Under the pieces are notes generated by a model, which saw nothing but the letters and a program-made list of their open reading frames with translations, ran no database searches and was not told the DNA's origin. Below, one piece after another: positions 29,097 to 42,009 of a stretch of 64,000 nucleotides of DNA (positions are counted from its first letter, which is position 1; each line of letters starts with the position of its first letter). A program made the position numbers and the translations under genes. This stretch comes from Telopea speciosissima (Eukaryota > Streptophyta > Magnoliopsida > Proteales > Proteaceae): the NCBI RefSeq assembly GCF_018873765.1, contig NC_057923.1:1178001-1242000 (forward strand). The letters are read 5' to 3'.

Positions 29097-29212
29097 AATC
29101 ACACTCTTGTTGTCCGATTTAATAATCACACACTCATACTCTTCCGAAATTGCTTCACACTCTTGTTGTCCAACTCAATAATCACACACTCATATTCTTT
29201 CGAAATTGCTTC
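29097..29212 (+). repeat. approximately 58-bp tandem duplication in LINE remnant
   Basis: The unit cacactcttgttgtcc, then aataatcacacactcatact, then cgaaattgctt occurs twice in a row (about 29098-29154 and 29155-29211). It lies in the RNase H-like part of the LINE remnant, duplicating part of that frame. Confidence 0.75.
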
Positions 29213-30700
29213 CAATATAGAAGAACGAATGGCTAGGGCTTCTCCAGTTGCAACGTCATTAAACTTCATAGGAATAGAAACAACATGTAACGTACGGATG
29301 ACCATTGCAATCCCGACAATTGAGATCAAGACCCCCATCATTTGAGTTGGAGGTAAACTTGCTTCACAATTTATTTTCCCCATACGGCCATACCTGGACA
29401 TGGGGCCATCCAACCGTTAACAATGGAATATGAGGAAGTGTTTGGAACACGCTCCATGGAGGTGGCAATTTGTGCATCTTGGATCCCAAAAAGGCTGAGT
29501 TGAAAACTTGTATTACCTCCTAAGGTGTCCAAACACACCGATCAAAGACAACATCATTCCTTGACTTCCAAAGCATCCAACAAATGAAAATACAATAGCT
29601 AATAATTATCAATTGACGAGTCACCTTATCATGTGGTGCAATATGATCCTAGTCTTGGATCCATTGAGAGAATATTGAAGGATGTTCTCCCGATTGCATA
29701 ATCAATCATAGATTACTTCCAAATCAGACTGCTCTTGTAAAGGAACAATCCAATAAAATATGAGAGATTGTTTTCTTAATTAGAACCACACATGTTACAA
29801 CAACCATCCACCTGTATATTCCGTTGTAGAAGAGCATCTCCAATAGCAACTTCTGATGCACAAGATTTCCATCATAAAAAACGTTGAATCTTTGGTAAGG
29901 TTTTTGAGTACCAAATCTTCTTCCATATATCACCTGGTATATATATATGACCAAGGGACCAAGATGAAAATGTGCGCTGCCAAGCTTCTATCAGCCATTA
30001 ATTTTGATTTAAGTAAATTGTAAGCACTTTTTAACCTGATCGAAAATCTCCATTCTTTGAACCCCTCCATTCAAACTGGTTGGATACAGGAAAGAGCAGA
30101 AGTTGTATCTTCAAAATGTTTTCCATGTTAGAAAACGAGAATAGAGAGTACATTAAGTGAGTGTCTCATGTTCGGTTGTCTTGGTCTATTAAATCAGCCA
30201 CTAAATGAATATAGCAATAGTCCAGGTGTTGTGTAGAGATCTTAAAATCTCTATTTGTAGGAACCCATCTATCATTCCATATATTAACTGAGAGGCCATC
30301 CTCAATATGCCAAACTAGTCATTTCTTAAGGATACAAACTCCTTCCAAAATACTTCTCCATCCCCAACTTGGCTGGTTACCCACCTTTGCATCAAATAAA
30401 GAAAAGTTGGGATATTAGATAGATTTCAACAAGCGAGACAACAAGCACTCATCATCGGTCCATAATCACTAAGCAATTTTGCATAATAGAGCATTGTTAT
30501 GGCAAGAAGAATCTAAAAAACCCAGCCCTCCTTTCTCTTTAGATTGACATAAACACTCCCATGAAATCCAATGCATCTTTGCTTTACCATTCTTATTTCA
30601 ATTGCGTCTTCATTCACCCGATAATATGAAATAAGAAAAAAAATCTTGCCCTTTTCAAAACCCAAACTCGGATGAGTTAAACATGATCAAGACGAGTCAT
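29100..30700 (-). pseudogene. LINE 3' part: zf-RVT and RNase H-like remnant
   Basis: Minus-strand frames in order: 30700-30140 has traces of the inter-domain region (Trp-rich, W-x(n)-GMIDGFLQIEI-like). 29954-29724 has NGIYRWMVVVTCVVLIKKTI then SHILLDCSF, the zinc-binding reverse-transcriptase tail (C-x-x-C...H-x-x-x-x-C). 29413-29126 has KINCEASL then GVLISIVGIAMVIRTL, EALAIRSSILEAI and VIIELDNKSV, an RNase H-like domain. Multiple stops and a duplicated segment make it dead. The 5' RT domain is absent. Confidence 0.7.
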
Positions 30701-30859
30701 TTTTCTCCTTAATATTTTACTTCTTCTTTGTGTGAGGATGGAGTGAGTCTAGGCTGGTTCATAGGGGTGAATAAAAAAATGACTAATATTTAAGACAACC
30801 AACAAATATTGTTAGGTTTTGTTTAGTTGTAGACCATACTTATGGTCTATGAATAATAT

Positions 30860-31358
30860 TAGGGGTGTCAATAAAGCCCGGCTGGCCCGAACCCACCCTG
30901 AGCCCGGCCCGGACTTGACCCTGGTTTTTCAACCCTGAGGGCGGGTTTGGGTTTAGTTATAGTCTGGCCCTGGCAGGGTCTGGTCGGGTCAGGGTTTAGA
31001 TCCCGGGCTTAGCCTATATATATATAATTTTTTTGGTCTAATATTTATTTATATATATAGTCTAATAAAAAAATTAAAAAACAAAAGACAAAAAAAGCCC
31101 TAAAGGCACATGGGATTACAGACAAAATCAGGGTCAGGGTCAGGGTCAAGACAGGGTCAATCAGGGCCAACCCGACCTTGCCCGACCCTATCAAGGTCAA
31201 TTAGGGCCGGGTCGGGTCAGAAAAACCCTGGCAGGATCGGGACTGGGTTGAGGATTTCTTGGCCCTGACAGGGTCGGGTCAGGGTTTAGGTTAAGGCCTC
31301 CAGGGTTGGGTTAGGGTTTAGGGCAGGCCTGGCCCAACCCGACCCATTGACACCCCTA
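30860..31358. mobile_element. hAT-type non-autonomous element, 499 bp
   Basis: Perfect terminal repeats TAGGGGTGTCAAT / ATTGACACCCCTA. The perfect 8-bp target duplication AATAATAT (30852-30859 and 31359-31366) is the hAT superfamily signature. The interior is GC-rich with repeated ggtcaggg/gggtcagg words, including a CAGGGT run near 31130-31155. No transposase. Confidence 0.88.
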
Positions 31359-31359
31359 A

Positions 31360-34340
31360 ATAATATAGAATCCGAAAAAAAAAATAACCCAGACTCGATG
31401 AGTTTCACATGATTCAAGTAGAAATATTGAATCAATGAAAACTTAGAATGACTTGGATTTGGTTTGATAATTTCTTAAACCTGGGTCCATTTTTATGACT
31501 ATTGACAAGGTTTCAAGGTGTTTTTTTTTATTTTTTTTATAACTCGGATGGCTCATTCTGTTTTAAAACCTAATTCTCCAATTATGCTTGTAGTCATGAT
31601 TGGTGGAAAAGTAGTTATAAGCTTCTTATTTTTCCTATAAGATACTTTTTCAATGAGTGCAAATCCTGTTTTTTCAGTTGTGACAATTTTAATACATAAT
31701 GATAAATTACTTACAAATTATTTTAAATTTTTTTGAAATTTTTTTTGCTTATAACTTAAATAACCTTTGAAAATAAGATAAATGACAACCAAAAGAAGGT
31801 TACAATATCTCACTTCACCAATTTGTTGACAACAAGCTACACTCCTATCTAAATTATCAAAACAGAAAAAGTATATATTGGTATTTTCGTAATAATAGAG
31901 ACCCTCCTCATGTACTTCTTTTTAATGCATGCTAGCTCTCGTGATTAAAGTTCTTGGATCCTTAGGTACATGTGGGTAACCTAAGGAATGCTAGCTCTAA
32001 CCCTTCCCACCCCCCCCTCTCAAAAAAAAAAAATAATAATAATAAGAGAAAAAGAATTCTGTCCGGGAGTGTTGGAGTAGATGAGTCTATCTCTCTCATT
32101 TCCATATGAAAAGATATATCTACATGCCCCCTTGTTTTGAGGACGAGAGAATAGACATATGGGAATGCTGGCATAGACCACAATCCCAGACAAAAAACTG
32201 CTTCCTTAATAATAATTCAAGGAATGCTAGCTCTAGGTACGTTGAGAAGGTGATAACATTGGCAAAGACAATCCTCCGATGTTATAGACAGATAGTATCT
32301 CCATTGAGATAACTCTACCTATGCAGCTACAGAGAGTTTTGTTAAAAAGAAATTTGGGCATTAATGACTTCTTTTCCTATTTGGTTATATAATTATCGAA
32401 GGAACATCTAGGAAAGAGTTACACATGTAATTGAATTATGGAACACTGATATGAGTGTGGAACCTAGTTCTTTTATCATTGGGATTTTCTTATTTAGGGT
32501 TTTTATTTTTTTCTTTTGAAAATGAAGGGTAACTTTGTAATTTTAATCTTTACACTCTCTGCTTCTTCTCCCTCTCCAACAAACGTGCAGATTGTACAAT
32601 GGACTTTTATATTCCATATGCAGTAATAAGAAGTTGAATTAATTAGTAGTGAAGCATACATGGACTGGTGAGAAACATATGGGCGGCCCGGCCGGCTTTA
32701 ATTCATTCCACTCCATGGGCCATGACTTTTTACGTACGTTTGTTCTTTTGGCCAAAAGCTTTTCTAGTTGTCTGTCACTGCTCACATACGTAAAGCATTT
32801 GGGCTTTAATTAAGTTTCCCAGAAATACAAAAGTTTGGTTTCCGATCGACCCTGTGGGCTGTAAAGCTTAATTCGCCGCTTACAGACAAATTATTTTGCC
32901 TAACCAATCCCCTAATATATACAATGTATTAATTTGTTGTTTAATCTTAATTGAACAAATTAAAACTGAGGTTATAATTGCCTAGCTAAACTCATCCAAG
33001 CAAGCTAGGTTATCCTCAATTCCAACATCGATCGATCATTTCTTTTTCTCTCTTCATCATCAATTAAAGCAGATTATTGATGAAGCGCATTAATTCTCGC
33101 ATGCATGCCAAGTCGCTACATGAAACCATCAAAATGGAATTTTCTAGCCGGGATCACAATTCTATATTCTCTTGGCCTTGCGACGTTTATGATAAATTGT
33201 TTATAAATGGAATTTAAGATTTGTTTTATATTGTATTAGTACCGCAAACGGTACTCTTTATATAATCATCGTGTAGTACACATGGTTGGAGATGAAACAA
33301 ACTCCATAATCCATTGATCGAAAATAGATCATACAACTATTGTACACAGAAGGCAACAGAGCCCTCCTTACCAAAGTCAGCAAAGCTATTTTTCTCCCTT
33401 GGAACATAAGAAAAAACACATACAAGAAGAAAACTAGGATGATAAGTTAATAATATCATCCAAGATTGGCTTAACCTCTAAAGCAACGATACCTCCACCT
33501 TGTTGAAGATGAATGATAATATCTGTACGATCAGAGACAACCAACAAATCATCATCACCAGAGAGTCTTATGACATAATGATATATAATTTTTAACTTTA
33601 TTTTTGAAAAACATACTCCTATCTTAAAGAATTTTTGGGAATATGACATGGAATAATTACAAGATGTTAAGTTTTAAATACACTTATCAAGATGTCATTC
33701 AACACTCCCTTTATATGATTAGTAAATGGGCTGGGCTTGGGCTTGGGATTGGGCATGCATGAACCGGATAGATCTAATGAACTAATACATCCGGTTTGTT
33801 TTTTCGTTTATCAGACCTAACCCATCCCAATCAACACCAAATTCACAAACTTGCACACTTAGCACACTTTGTATACTGTAACTCTCAAGTCCCAAGTGAT
33901 TTAGAGAGTTGGAAGGGGATACTCCAAACAAAGAAGAACTTGAAAGAAGGTTTCCCCTCGCCCTTTTCCTCCTCCCACCCATGGTTCAAGTAATAATTGG
34001 GATTGGATCAGGTGAATCGGAATCAACGGCATCCGATACTGAATCCTATTGATTTTTGTGAACCCTCTTTTGGATCACTCTGGTTTCCTTAAAAATGATC
34101 TATATTTTGGCCATTGTTTCCTTCTTTTAATTAGTAAATAGCATAAAATCAATAAAACTTACTCTTGTAGTAAGATCCCCAAATATATTCAATCTAAACC
34201 ACTCAAAATTTGGGGCCAATTCTAACCCATTCAAATTGGAATCGGCCTTTACTTAGTATACTTCAACCAAATTTTTTTCTTTAGAAATGAATGGAGGAGG
34301 GGGATGAAGTTCAATTTGATTTTAGATAATACATTATAGT
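31360..34340. other. intergenic, AT-rich
   Basis: No supported gene. It contains MITE family A copy 3 and AATCGG-type repeat traces near 33995-34260. A minus-strand frame at 33434-33649 (SGDDDLLVVSDRTDIIIHLQ, then ALEVKPILDDIINLSS) has protein-like character but no family I recognise; it may be a gene or transposon fragment. Confidence 0.35.
32045..32206. mobile_element. MITE family A, copy 3
   Basis: Arms: left ctgtccgggagtgttgg then agatgagtctatctctctca; right gagaatagacatatgggaat then gctggcatagaccacaatcc. The element and about 60 bp of flank lie between two copies of aaggaatgctagctcta (31982 and 32219), so an adjacent duplication occurred here. Confidence 0.7.
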
Positions 34341-34345
34341 GAAAC

Positions 34346-36133
34346 TATCTTTGGTATAGTTTTTATTTTTGATTTTTGCCTTTAAAAACATTTTTGGTTG
34401 TGTTTGGTATTGTTTATGGAATCTGTTTCTATTTAAAAATGATTGAAAAAAATCAAAAACCAAAAATAGATGAAAAGTCATTTATGGTTTTTCGTTGAAA
34501 ACTGTTTAAGTCTATTTGTTCGGACTCTTTAATGAGCATGTGCTCATATACCCCCAACATTGAAGGTTAAAATTGTAAATTGCTTTTATTTTTTAAAATG
34601 GCAAGTCTCTGACTCGTTCTCCTCCTCCTTCATCGATCAAGAGAGAGATTGAGGAGACCATGATCGCAGCTAATGCCGACACCGCCGGCGCCAGCAGCAC
34701 TACCACCGGTCGCTGGTTTCTTCTCCCTCCTCTCAAGAAATTTCTCCGACGAAGATGACTTTCTATTCTCTCTTGCAGTAGATGGTAGCGTCGCTGGCTC
34801 GGAGTTCCTGAAACCAAACAGAACCAAAAAAAAAATTAAGTCTGATGACATGCCGATCCCCTTCGGATTTTCAATGTTTGCAACCCAATTTGCTTGAAGT
34901 TTTTTTTTTTTGGGGTGAATTCAGCTAGTGGTTGAACTATGCCCAAAGCCCTTATGTTAATTAGAAAAAAAAAAGCACACTATAAAGAAAGATTTTGAAA
35001 GCCCAGGTCGTCCTTAAACTTCATTTGCCACAGATGTCTAAAACTATAATTTAATGGATGATTCTGCAATTCAAAATTATTGATCAGATGGGCTCTCGCA
35101 GTCGATTTGCTTGAAGTTATTTTGAAGGTTACCGGTTAATGGGATTGGGTTGCGGAGGAGGGAGAGGAGATTCTTTCTCCCTTCCGACGACACGCCGATC
35201 AACTCGAGAAGTGATTTTCTTCCTAATCACACAGTTGGATTTCTCTGATGCATCGTCTTCGTTTATCTTCACACAGCGCAGTCTCCTTCGGTTCCCCTCC
35301 TGTAGGATAAATTAAATCGGTTTCTGGACCTCTACCTGATGTTTGATTCTTTGTTACATTCTTCATCCCTGCCACAAGTAAATGAAAAGATTAACGAACC
35401 CATTTGGTTTTGGGTTTGGTTTGCTCCAACAACTCAAGAAATGAGAAGAAGAGGGTAACACTTGGAGGAAATCGCTCAATCTGAAAAAAGGCAAATTTTT
35501 ATCACCACAAGATCTAAGGTTGTCACAGAGAAATCAATTTATATCCGAGTAATCAAACAAAGGCCACCAAAGGATAATCAGAGGTGAAAAGTGAAGTCCA
35601 CAAAGGGGAATTGGAAAAGAAAAAGTAATATGTGGAACAACAATAGATCGAGTCGAGAATCTCATTGGAATTAACATTATAACTCATCATCAATCGAATA
35701 AACAGAAGAGAGATAGAGAGTGTTACCGAGTCCTCCACCGAGGATCTGATGCACAGTCCTCTGTCTGTTGAACAATCGATCCGATGAATCCATGAGAAAG
35801 GGATAAGGGAAGAAACCAAAGATTTTTCAATTCATTGCTTCGTAGTAGCAAATCTGATAAGCATAACAATGGAAAAAAAAAAAATTTTTGAATTTTTTCT
35901 CATCCCTTTCCGTTTTCCAGAAAGGAAGATGGGTGGAGAGGGAATATCTTCATACACCATTTCTTCAAAAAACCATTCTGCACATGATCATACCAAACTG
36001 TTTTTCAGTTTTATATTCTATTATGTCTAATGTTTACCAAATGATTTTTAGTTTTTGATCAAAAATGGTTTTCATTAATGATTTTTGTTAAATAGACAAA
36101 AATAAAAAATTAAAACTATACCAAAGATAGCCT
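34346..36133. mobile_element. TIR element of unresolved class, approximately 1.8 kb
   Basis: The left CTATCTTTGGTATAGTTTT mirrors the right AAAACTATACCAAAGATAG, followed inward by partly complementary AT-rich sequence (left ttgtgtttggtattg, right ccaaatgatttttag). The interior (34600-35800) is GC-richer and leader-like, with no recognisable protein. I could not find a target duplication. It may be another MULE with captured leader sequence, or a hAT relative. Confidence 0.5.
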
Positions 36134-39100
36134 ACCTTGATCCTTCTATTTTAGAAAAATAACTAAAACTTTCTTACTTTTAAAACAATTGATTGGGACA
36201 CTTATGGAATAAAAAAGGAATACCACCACCTCCCCTTTTAACAATTTGAGGAAAAGGGTCTAAATATTGGAAAATCAACGCTACCTAGTCGCATGGCTCC
36301 TACGTCTAGATGCAAGAGCGGACGAAAGTACTGCCTTACCCCTCATATTTGAAATAAAAAAGTGCACCTATAGTGATGTTCCTGTGTACGTTTCCATTGG
36401 CCCTCGCATTAGTACAGACATTACATGACCAGACAACGATCTCTTGCCTATATAAACTTTACTAGTTCTTTAGTTTATCCTTAAACTGTTATAATTGATC
36501 ATCAGACAAAGTCTCTTCCCCTAGTTGTCAACATGTTTATTGCCATCCTCTTGATAATCCTTCACATTAAGAAGTTTTTTTTCTTTTTTTGGGGTGGGGG
36601 GGGGGGGGTGGGGAAGGAGAGCATGCAAGGGAGCGAGTCCCATGTATTGGATTAATTAATTATTTCTAAAGTGACATATGTTAGTTGTCTATTGCGAGTA
36701 GGTTTCCTACACCAACAGTGTGGGAAGCCATTTCCACAAGGATTGGATATTTTATTCGCATAACGTTATTTCTTAAAGTTCAAATTTTTTAGACAGATTG
36801 TCCATGTCATAATTTCATTATGAATTATATTTTGGCTAATCTAACTTTGACACGTGTCAATATATCAAAATTGTGTGAAAGGTCAAACGTGTCGAAAAAT
36901 ATTTAAGAAAATAGACAATTAAAAAAATAAGGGAAAGATACATATATATATATATATATATATATTGAAATAAGCTACCAAATTTGACAAGCAAAATATC
37001 CAAGGGATTCTTCATTTATCTAATGTCAAAATGCCACAAAAAATCTCGATCCATACGATAGAAAAGTTGTACATGTGAAAAGCATTTCCGCAATATCCAC
37101 ATAGGAAACTTTTATACTTACGCTTTTAAGAAACTAAATTAAAATAAGGCATTTCCCCATCTCTTTGCTTGTTAGATATTGTTGAAACAAAAAAATTCAA
37201 GAAATTAAAGAGGTTGTAAAAAATTAAGCTAGAAGCCAGCTTGGGCTTTAATGTGCTTTGCCTCAAATTTCTCTCTCTCTTATAGTTGTCAGGTAAATTA
37301 ATAATTTGAAACATGTCTTTTGATTCAAATTTAGATGATATGCTTTACAGTAGCTATGGTCATATGACCATAGACATGTACAATGAGTCTGGGACACAAG
37401 TCCCTCCTTTCAGTACATCCTATATATCTCAAAGATTTGGTGGGTTGAAGTTCAACATGATCAGATGATATTCTGTTAGGGTTTAGGGTTTAAGCATAAG
37501 TTTGTTTAAAGCAATACATCATGCATATCAAGTTTGGAATAGTGTAGGTTGCTGCCTCCAGCTAGTATTTATAGAAAAAACTAGGATTTTTAGATTAGAT
37601 GGGTTCTATCCAATAGGGCCCACCACACCGTGATTCCTTATTCAAGTAAACTTATATTAGAACATTTATTAGGATTATAGAATATACCCAATATATTCCA
37701 CCATCATCTATACTCTTAACTATTTTAATTTCACTCTGTTTTCTTAATCAATCATTCAAAAAAGGACAAAAAAAAAAAACTATTTTGCTTCGCTAAACTT
37801 TTTTCATAACCGTTAAAAAAAACGTTTTTTAAAAAAAATAAAAAAATAATCTTGATTTTATATCTCAGGCTGATTTTAATTTTTCTTTTTCATAATAGAG
37901 AATATGTTTGAGCTGTGATGCATCCAATGCTGAGTCTCGATTTATTAGTGCCAAAAACAGTCAACAGCTAGCTAGGCAAAAAAACAGTGTCATACCCACC
38001 CAATTGGAGAAACCATGAGATTCGTCATTTACTTCAGTTGCTTTTCGATCTGTATATTCCTAGCTCGGCTGCTAAACAAGGAAGCTCATGTCTTTGTTAT
38101 CTCTATATATCCTCTGTTTAGTGAGTTACACTTACTCCCTAGTTTTGTTTGTTGTAAACCCCTTCTTTTTCTGAGGAGATTTGAAGGAACATTTCTTCTT
38201 TGTTTCAATAAATTGTTTGGGCGCCTAAAGGTCTTTTGATGGACCAAAAAAAATGGTACTCCACTAACCGCTGGCCTTTTGTGACTTTGTCTTCTAACTT
38301 TAATAGCCTTGCAGGGGGCTCAATTTCTGGAAATAGGTTCATGCCATAGGTTTGAAATAGGTCATCAGAGATCAGACTCACCACTAGTCATTTGGCAGGC
38401 AGGTGGGGAAGAAAAGTGTTTTCAGATAATTGGGAGAGGGATATAAACGTCGGCTTATATTGGAATTTTACTTGTCAAACCAATAGCGGATCATGAAATA
38501 GTATATTTTATGAAAAGAGAAAGGATAAATTTGATTATATGACTATCAAAAAATTGTAAATGATTAAGTAGAGGGTTTTTTTTTTTTTTTTAAAAAATTT
38601 TAAAAACTATGTAAGTGAAGCTTATGATAGAATTAAATGAAATTGTATGCATATGACACTTCAATCCCCCCCCCCCTCCCCCATGGCAATTCTTCTTAAA
38701 AGCTCTCCATTTTCTTTTTCCCAACTTCGACAAGGGCCGAGGCAAATGGATCCCCTTTCATCATATTTGTTTACTACTACTAATAATTACTTTAGACAAT
38801 GTCTCCAACTAATTAACTTCAAACATTCTCTAATAAGAAACTTGTAGCTAGTTTAAATGGAATTTAAGCTTTACTCATGTACGTGGATCGGTGGAAGAAG
38901 TAGTGGTGGATTCCACCTTTTATATTAAAAAAAATTAAAATGAACAAGTGAAGTGATTTTTTGATTTTGAATCGAAACAATACCAGCTAGCTGATTCAAC
39001 CGATACTTAAATGATAAGACTGAGAGAGGGATTCGTTATGCAAAGTGCTATCTTTGTAAAATCGTGTGTGGGGGCGTAGGTTGGGTTACAGTATAGAGAA

Positions 39101-39484
39101 CATCAGTCCTTTCTGTAATTAAAACTCCTGATTTGTATTTTTTTTTTTTTTTTGGTTTGTTTGTTTGTTTGTAATAAAAAGAAATATCCTTAACCAGCAG
39201 AATCATTATGCAGTAGTGGCTGTTCTTATCACTAACAAACTTGGAACTTTCTATAGCCTTGTTTGTACATCCCATTATAATTTACTTTAAATTTATTGAA
39301 GAATATAAGCATCATCATAATTGATCATTTTATAAACTGAAACTAAAATATTCCCCTTTTGAGGGGAAGGGAAGTCATCAAGTGTATTGGTGGAAAAAGG
39401 GATCTATCTACTTACAACTCACAACTACCACAAAGATTACCTTACCAGCAATGTAATGTAAGTCATCACTCTCCTCCCTCCTAG
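36134..39484. other. intergenic, simple repeats and a possible LINE tail
   Basis: A (TA)n microsatellite lies at about 36942-36965, and a third loose copy of repeat X at about 36280-36370. The frame 38015-38239 (IFLARLLNKEAHVFVISIYP) and the following ttgtttcaataaattgtttg tail resemble the 3' end of plant LINEs, but the match is too short to be sure. Nothing else is visible. Confidence 0.4.
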
Positions 39485-40525
39485 CTAGTAGTATCCATCC
39501 ATCGCCGAATGATCGTTCCTTAATTCCTCGTAACCATTGCTCCCCGACCCATATCCATACGGAACCGGCGGCCCAGGGTAGAGCAAGTGCGGTGGCGGCG
39601 GTGGATAAAGAGGAGGTGGAGGCGGTGGCGGATAAAGAGGAGGCGGAGGCGGAGGCGGTGGATAATAATAATACGGTAGTTGCATTCCCGGTGGAGGTGG
39701 TGCTGGGTACACCGTGCAGTAAAATTCTGGTGCCGAATAATAAGCTTCCTGAGGCGGAGGCGGAGGAGGAGGAGGTGGTTCGAATTCAATAGACGGATAG
39801 TGAACTCCAGATGACAAGGATGGGGGTTGAACTTCAACTTCCACAGATGGATAATGAAGTTCCACTCCCGTTGAGAGATGCGTTCCATGGGGATGATAAG
39901 CCAAATCCAAAGGAGAAGCGGCGGTGCCCCCGATCTGGTTATCATTATTATTCAACAACTTGCCACTGGCATCAACGTTGTTGTTGTGGATGATCTTATA
40001 AGAGAAGTTGAGGACACCGTTAGGTTTCCCGTCGGGGCCACGCACCTGGTAACTGACGAACCTGGCTGTTCTTCCGTTGGAGTTGGAGTTGGAGTTGGTC
40101 ACCTCCTCTTCCTTGGAATTCCCAGTCATCAAATCCTTGATTGGCACTTGGACTTCGCCGATGGTCTTGTTACCGAAGACGATCTGTTCGCAACGCAGAT
40201 CGAATTCGAAAAAGACGTCATGGTCAGAAGAAGAGACATCAAGAAGAAGAAGCGGATGATAATCCCCTTTCAGATCGAACCGCATCACGTGATTCCATCG
40301 AGGGTTTCTGTCTCCTTCTCTGTCGATCGGCGTCTTCTGGCGCTGCTGTTTCTCTTTCTCATTTTTTATGTTGCCGTCCTTCACCTTCACAAGGGAGACG
40401 ACGACGTAGACTGATAGTTTCTGGAAGAAATTGAAGGCTTTTAGATCGTTACAGGACATCACCTTGAGTTCTAAGGAGGAGCTGGAGCTCGATTCCATGC
40501 CTTTGCCTTTGCCTTGATCATCCAT
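39485..40525 (-). CDS. C2-domain protein, SRC2-like, 346 aa
   Basis: An intronless frame. Residues about 16-150 form a C2 domain (LELKVMSCNDLKAFNFFQKL, then YVVVSLVK, RNPRWNHVMRFDL and FFEFDLRCEQIVFGNKTIGE, then VQVPIKDLM), matching the plant SRC2/BAP group that binds membranes, often in a Ca2+-dependent way, in cold or defence responses. A segment like SYQVRGPDGKPNGVLNFSYK follows, the conserved tail of this group's C2 region. The rest is low-complexity Pro/Tyr/Gly (PPPPP, YPPPPP), as in SRC2 proteins. Several calcium-site Asp positions are replaced (NDLKAF for D-L), so Ca2+ dependence is uncertain. The leader contains a CTG repeat near 40575-40588. Confidence 0.85.
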   Translation of the reverse strand: MDDQGKGKGMESSSSSSLELKVMSCNDLKAFNFFQKLSVYVVVSLVKVKDGNIKNEKEKQQRQKTPIDREGDRNPRWNHVMRFDLKGDYHPLLLLDVSSSDHDVFFEFDLRCEQIVFGNKTIGEVQVPIKDLMTGNSKEEEVTNSNSNSNGRTARFVSYQVRGPDGKPNGVLNFSYKIIHNNNVDASGKLLNNNDNQIGGTAASPLDLAYHPHGTHLSTGVELHYPSVEVEVQPPSLSSGVHYPSIEFEPPPPPPPPPQEAYYSAPEFYCTVYPAPPPPGMQLPYYYYPPPPPPPPLYPPPPPPPLYPPPPPHLLYPGPPVPYGYGSGSNGYEELRNDHSAMDGYY

Positions 40526-41154
40526 TGACTATCCACTGTCTTCCTTCCTATGAAATCAATCCCCTGCCTCCTCCTGCTGCTGCTGCTGCTTAATCAATCA
40601 AATCAGAGATTCAGAGCACACAGCCAGCCACTGCAGTCGATGGATGCGCTTCCGTATCGATTAAGAGACACCATTACATTAGAGAATAGACTTGAGACAA
40701 TTAATTCATTACGGATGAGGAATTGAGAGGGCTGATGTGAGAATGACTGATCGACATACTCCCGCCCCGAGTCGCACGACTCGCGAGTGCAGAACATGTT
40801 TCTCGCAATACATTATTATTATTGTTATTTTAAAATAGAAGAAGCCCTTCCTTCCTTTCCTGACCTTGCTTGCTTGAAACAGCTTCTGAGCTTCGTATTT
40901 AAGCTGACGCGGAACAAAACGTAAGGAAAATGGAAAATGGAAAATAGAGTCGAACTCCTCGATCGCGAGACTAGTGAAGAGTATTGACGTTGATGTTTCT
41001 CCAAATCTGAACGGTAAACCGGGCATGGGAAAGAAATTATCATTCATTATTAGAAAAGGACATTTTTGTTTGTATCAAAGATTCTTTAAGAAAGAAAGAG
41101 TCAAAGAGTTTGTGCTGTGCTGTGCAGTGCGAGGGTTGTAACTGATTTTCCATG

Positions 41155-41189
41155 CCATAGCCATAGCCATAGCCATAGCCATAGCCATA
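41155..41189 (+). repeat. (CCATAG)n microsatellite
   Basis: About six tandem CCATAG units. Confidence 0.9.
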
Positions 41190-42009
41190 TCCCTTCTTCT
41201 TCTACTCAAACCAAACCATCGTTCATCATCATCATCGGTCCTTCATCATTTTTATTGTTTGGTAAGGATCATTGGTCCAATGTATTGTGTAATACAAATT
41301 GCGTGTCAAAGGAAACCTACCAGTTTTGTTTTTTTGGTGAAGAAAACCTACCAGTTTTTTATTTTTGGGGTAGAAACCTACCAGCTATTCGAATGTTTGA
41401 GAAATCGGTACACACCTAATTCCAATACAAGCTGATATTTTAACTCTTTTCTTTTTAAAAAAAAAATAAAATTCGGCAACTGAATAATGTTGGCGAATTA
41501 TTAATGTCCCAGGCCCTGTTTGTGGGCCGGAAAAAAGTGAAAGAGCTTGAACGAAAAAAAAAATCCATAAAACATCAAAACTCATTGTTTGTTTGTTTGG
41601 AAGAAAATGGAGAAGGGACTGGTCGCACTCACATGGCAATTAAATTTTCCCACCCCATTTCTCTCCAAAATCCCATTCTTTTAGGTAGGATTTTGTGGAG
41701 AAAGAAATTTGTTATCTTATTAATGTGTAACCCATAAAAATCACTTTTTCCATCCCCCCTTCCCTTTCCTCTCCTTTTTCCCTTCCCCATTACAGATGAG
41801 TCCCACCTCTTTTACTATCCTACCCTTTTTTTGACAAACAAACATGCCCTTTATTTATAGGGAAAAGAGTTCTCTATGGGGAATGCCACCTTGCATGCAA
41901 GGGCAAATGGAAACATGTGTGACAGCTTCAACAGAGTAGGTATTTCTATCATTCAGGGGAGGGGGGGGGGGGGTGCACCATTTTGCCCCCTTTGTGTCTG
42001 GCACAAGGA

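Noticed and set aside
39520-39945. 141-aa minus frame inside the C2 gene, rich in His/Arg/Leu
   Set aside because: A frame-shifted reading of the Pro/Tyr-rich tail of the SRC2-like gene.
39878-40414. 178-aa plus frame opposite the C2 gene
   Set aside because: Antisense shadow of the C2 coding frame; it follows that gene's codon pattern.
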